64,000 nucleotides of DNA from Nocardia nova SH22a. Lineage in GTDB: Bacteria; Actinomycetota; Actinomycetes; Mycobacteriales; Mycobacteriaceae. Under the pieces are notes generated by a model. That model did not search any database. It was not told where the DNA came from and saw only the letters and a program-made list of their open reading frames with translations. Positions 61,850 through 64,000 of the stretch are shown here, piece after piece; position 1 is the first letter of the stretch; each line of letters opens with the position of its first letter. The DNA lies in the NCBI RefSeq assembly GCF_000523235.1, contig NZ_CP006850.1, positions 7,874,001-7,938,000 on the forward strand. The letters run 5' to 3'. The position numbers were made by a program, and so were the translations under genes.

Positions 61850-61877
61850 TGCCCACGAAGCCGTCGAGGCAGCCGGA

Positions 61878-62705
61878 CTACTTCGGCTGCGAGGCCGCAG
61901 GCTGCTGCTTGGCAGCCGCCTGCTGCTGACCGCTGGCGGCCGCCATGGCCGCATCCGACCACTGGGTGGTGCCGTCGGCCGCCTGCATGGTGCCGAGCAG
62001 ATCGACGCCCGCCGCGATCAGCGTCGGACCACCCGCGGCGACGGTGCCCACGATGCCGCCGACACCGGCGCCGGTCACCAGACCGGGAATACAACCCACC
62101 GGCAGCGTGACGACACAGCCGATGGCCGCACCGATCGCGGTGCCGACGAATCCGCCGATGGCGGTCGCGAGACCGAACTTGGTGGCGAAATCACTCATCG
62201 CCCGCTGATCCTCGATCGGCGAGGCCACATCCTTCAGCACCGGCTTGTCGGCCTTGATGGCCGTTTCCTGTCCGGGCTCGGTCTCCTGGACGGCAGCCAC
62301 CGGGGCGGCGGCGACGGGCTTGGTCAGATCGATGTCGGCGGGCTTGTCCGGAGTCAGCTCCAGAATGGTGCCCGCCTCCTTGAGCACCGGCTTCACCGGG
62401 ATCGGCACACCCGCGATGCGGAAGTCGACCGGCATCTCCAGGGCGACATTGCCGGCCTGATCCTTGATGTCGACGACCTGCTGCTTCTGGTCGGGGGTGG
62501 CGCCTTGTTTCTCGACGAGCTCGAACGTGCCGTTCTTGAGCTTGGTGACAACCGTCTTGTCGACCAACTTGGCCGAGTAGTCGATGCCCGGCTTCGCCGC
62601 TTCCGGCGCGGGGGCCGGTGCGGGGTCGGCATGGGCGGTTCCCAACGCCGCGGTCATCGCACCGATGACCATCGCGGCAACCGCAGTACCTCTGCGGAGT
62701 TTCAT
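61878..62705 (-). CDS. Secreted protein of unknown function with glycine-zipper-like segment
   Basis: The 275-residue protein has a signal peptide (cleavage near GTAHADP). A soluble domain (about residues 40-125, KLVDKTVVTKLKNGTFELVE, VALEMPVDFRIAGV) resembles one shared by many Nocardia secreted proteins. A hydrophobic Gly-rich stretch follows at about 180-235 (GGFVGTAIGAAIGCVVTLPV), which could insert in membrane, then a Gln/Ala-rich tail. Function unknown. ATG 62705 is used. Confidence 0.75.
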   Translation of the reverse strand: MKLRRGTAVAAMVIGAMTAALGTAHADPAPAPAPEAAKPGIDYSAKLVDKTVVTKLKNGTFELVEKQGATPDQKQQVVDIKDQAGNVALEMPVDFRIAGVPIPVKPVLKEAGTILELTPDKPADIDLTKPVAAAPVAAVQETEPGQETAIKADKPVLKDVASPIEDQRAMSDFATKFGLATAIGGFVGTAIGAAIGCVVTLPVGCIPGLVTGAGVGGIVGTVAAGGPTLIAAGVDLLGTMQAADGTTQWSDAAMAAASGQQQAAAKQQPAASQPK

Positions 62706-63204
62706 TCGGTTTCCAATCCGTCATCAGGGTTTGCCACACGAACCTTCTCCGCGAGAGCCCACGCATCCTTCCGGCCGGAATCTGTGATTTCAAACCCGAA
62801 GGACCTCCCCGAGCAGTGTGAAGGTGCACACAGCAAGCAGGACGCCGTGAGCTTAGTCGAATCAACCGACAGAAAGCGAGATTTCTTATGTGCCCTGACA
62901 ATTAGCGCGAAATTTCCCGCCGACGCGGCCTCGATCAACTAAGCCTGTCCTGGCTCGATTACCGGATTTGCCGGGATTTACGGTATGAGCCGACCGTGCC
63001 CACGCCGAAACCGCAGCACAATGCGTGAGTCCGATCACACCGTAGCCGCGAATGGGCCGCACCACCTGCGCTGGGCCGCTCGCGATCATACGGTGGACAG
63101 ATAAGTTACCGACGGGTAACTTACTGCCCGTTACGATACGTGCAACCAACGGCGACCCCAGCCCGGTCGCCGCAATGCTCGTGGAACCGAAGGAAGGTCG
63201 CGAC
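62706..63204. other. Divergent intergenic region
   Basis: This 499-base gap between the secreted-protein gene and the Rv0338c-like gene is AT-richer than its neighbours. It contains a perfect TetR-type palindrome at 63103-63124 and a -10-like TACGAT at 63133-63138. I see no supported gene or repeat in the remainder. Confidence 0.5.
63103..63124. promoter_or_regulatory. TetR-type palindrome upstream of the Rv0338c-like gene
   Basis: TAAGTTACC and its exact reverse complement GGTAACTTA flank a four-base GACG spacer. The site sits nine bases before TACGAT (63133-63138), a likely -10, so a bound repressor would cover the -35 region. The regulator is not encoded next to it within this window. Confidence 0.65.
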
Positions 63205-64000
63205 ATGAATGCCCTGACAGTGACGCTGGGCACGATTGGAGCGCTGCTCAGCCTGGTGGCTTGGGCCGCGTTCATCAGCGGCGCGTGGAAGATCATCAGC
63301 GCGATCCGGGTCGGTCAGCCCGCCCCCGATCGCTGGCGGCCGTTCTTCCCGCGTTTCAAACAGATGCTGGTCGAGTTCATCGCCCACACCCGGATGAACA
63401 AATTCCGGACGGTGGGCTGGGCGCACTGGCTGGTGATGGTCGGCTTCCTCGCCGGAATGCAGTTCTGGTTCGAGGCCTACGGTCAGACCTTCAAACCGAC
63501 CTTCGCCTGGCCGATCATCGGCAATACCTGGTGGTTCCACCTCGGCGACGAGATTCTCGGCATCGCGACCGTGGTCGGCATCGTGGCGCTGATCATCATC
63601 CGCCAGCTCAACCATCCGCGTGTTCCGCAGCGCCTGTCGCGCTTCAGCGGCTCCAAGTTCGCACCGGCCTACGTCATCGAGGCCATCGTGATCATGGAGG
63701 GCATCGGCATGGTCATGGTGAAGGCCGGTGTGCTGGCGCTCGAGGGCGAGTACCACTGGACCGACTTCCTGACCGGGCCGATCTCGACGCTGCTGCCCGC
63801 CAACGTGACGATGGTGTCGATCTTCGCCTTCGTCAAACTCGTCTCGGGTATGGCGTTCCTGTACTTCGTCGGCCGCAACATCACGTGGGGTGTGGCGTGG
63901 CACCGGCTGTCGGCGTTCTTCAACATCTACTTCAAGCGTGAGGACGACGGCGGCGTCGCCCTGGGCGCCGCCAAGCCGATGATGTCCAAGGGCCGCGCGC
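63205..64000 (+). CDS. Iron-sulfur reductase, Rv0338c-like (5' part, runs off window)
   Basis: The 265 residues visible begin MNALTVTLGTIGALLSLVAW and form a membrane domain with at least four or five hydrophobic segments (VGWAHWLVMVGFLAGMQFWF, DEILGIATVVGIVALIIIRQ). This matches the N-terminal cytochrome-b-like membrane part of Rv0338c, a large (about 880 residues) CCG-domain iron-sulfur reductase essential in M. tuberculosis. The iron-sulfur part lies beyond the window. ATG 63205 follows GAAGGAAGG. Position near iniR-like and iniBAC matches the mycobacterial order. Confidence 0.88.
   Translation, partial: MNALTVTLGTIGALLSLVAWAAFISGAWKIISAIRVGQPAPDRWRPFFPRFKQMLVEFIAHTRMNKFRTVGWAHWLVMVGFLAGMQFWFEAYGQTFKPTFAWPIIGNTWWFHLGDEILGIATVVGIVALIIIRQLNHPRVPQRLSRFSGSKFAPAYVIEAIVIMEGIGMVMVKAGVLALEGEYHWTDFLTGPISTLLPANVTMVSIFAFVKLVSGMAFLYFVGRNITWGVAWHRLSAFFNIYFKREDDGGVALGAAKPMMSKGRA

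Overview
The window is GC-rich (roughly two thirds G+C by eye), almost fully coding actinobacterial chromosome. Many genes match, by family and by local order, the Mycobacterium tuberculosis neighbourhood Rv0338c-Rv0385 (Rv0338c, Rv0339c, iniBAC, dnaK-grpE-dnaJ-hspR, purA, Rv0358-Rv0361, fba, Rv0364, Rv0365c, Rv0380c, pyrE, Rv0383c, clpB, Rv0385). The content (fused HadA/HadB dehydratase, FabH-like enzyme, repeat-rich IniB, S1E proteases) points to a mycolic-acid actinomycete outside Mycobacterium, most likely Nocardia. I see no tRNA, rRNA, CRISPR array, prophage or insertion sequence, so this looks like core chromosome rather than an island.

Layout. 1-7.2 kb: a MocR/YczR regulator, purA, an Rv0358-like protein, an M50 protease, an FUSC exporter-like protein and a DUF3151 protein. 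7.3-19.2 kb, envelope functions: a membrane protein with a huge low-complexity, collagen-like cytoplasmic part; fused (3R)-hydroxyacyl-ACP dehydratase; a secreted DUF4185 (GH183-type) candidate arabinanase beside an EmbR-like BTAD/FHA regulator; fba; two DedA proteins; a GH76 mannanase-like protein; and a WYL regulator. 19.2-25.3 kb: a short UvrA-like ABC protein divergent from the WYL regulator, a TrmH-family methyltransferase, a two-component system and a small membrane protein. 25.3-33.8 kb, all minus strand: YhhN, a KAS III enzyme, pyrE, an SDR, two anchored proteins and clpB. 33.8-40.6 kb, stress block: flavohemoglobin, a free-standing reductase and the hspR-dnaJ-grpE-dnaK operon, with HspR (HAIR) operators upstream of clpB and dnaK. 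40.8-46.7 kb: an HhH protein, paired DUF1707 proteins, a Zn alcohol dehydrogenase, and a haloalkane dehalogenase overlapping a sigma factor downstream of a GlxR/CRP-type site.

46.7-57.8 kb is the most interesting part. The iniB-iniA-iniC operon (IniB plus two dynamin-like GTPases) faces a plus-strand set of three genes: a membrane-anchored Hsp70-like protein without a substrate-binding domain, an IniR-type LuxR regulator, and a second membrane protein whose N-terminal half resembles only lobe I of the Hsp70 ATPase. Two GGGG-N5-CCCC palindromes lie in the divergent intergenic region. I propose this as one envelope-stress and membrane-remodelling module.

57.9-64 kb: two tandem S1E proteases, an NRDE/TANGO2 protein, a secreted protein of unknown function, and the start of a large iron-sulfur reductase (Rv0338c type) cut by the window edge and preceded by a TetR-type palindrome. 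Functions come from motif recognition and remembered families; no searches were run.
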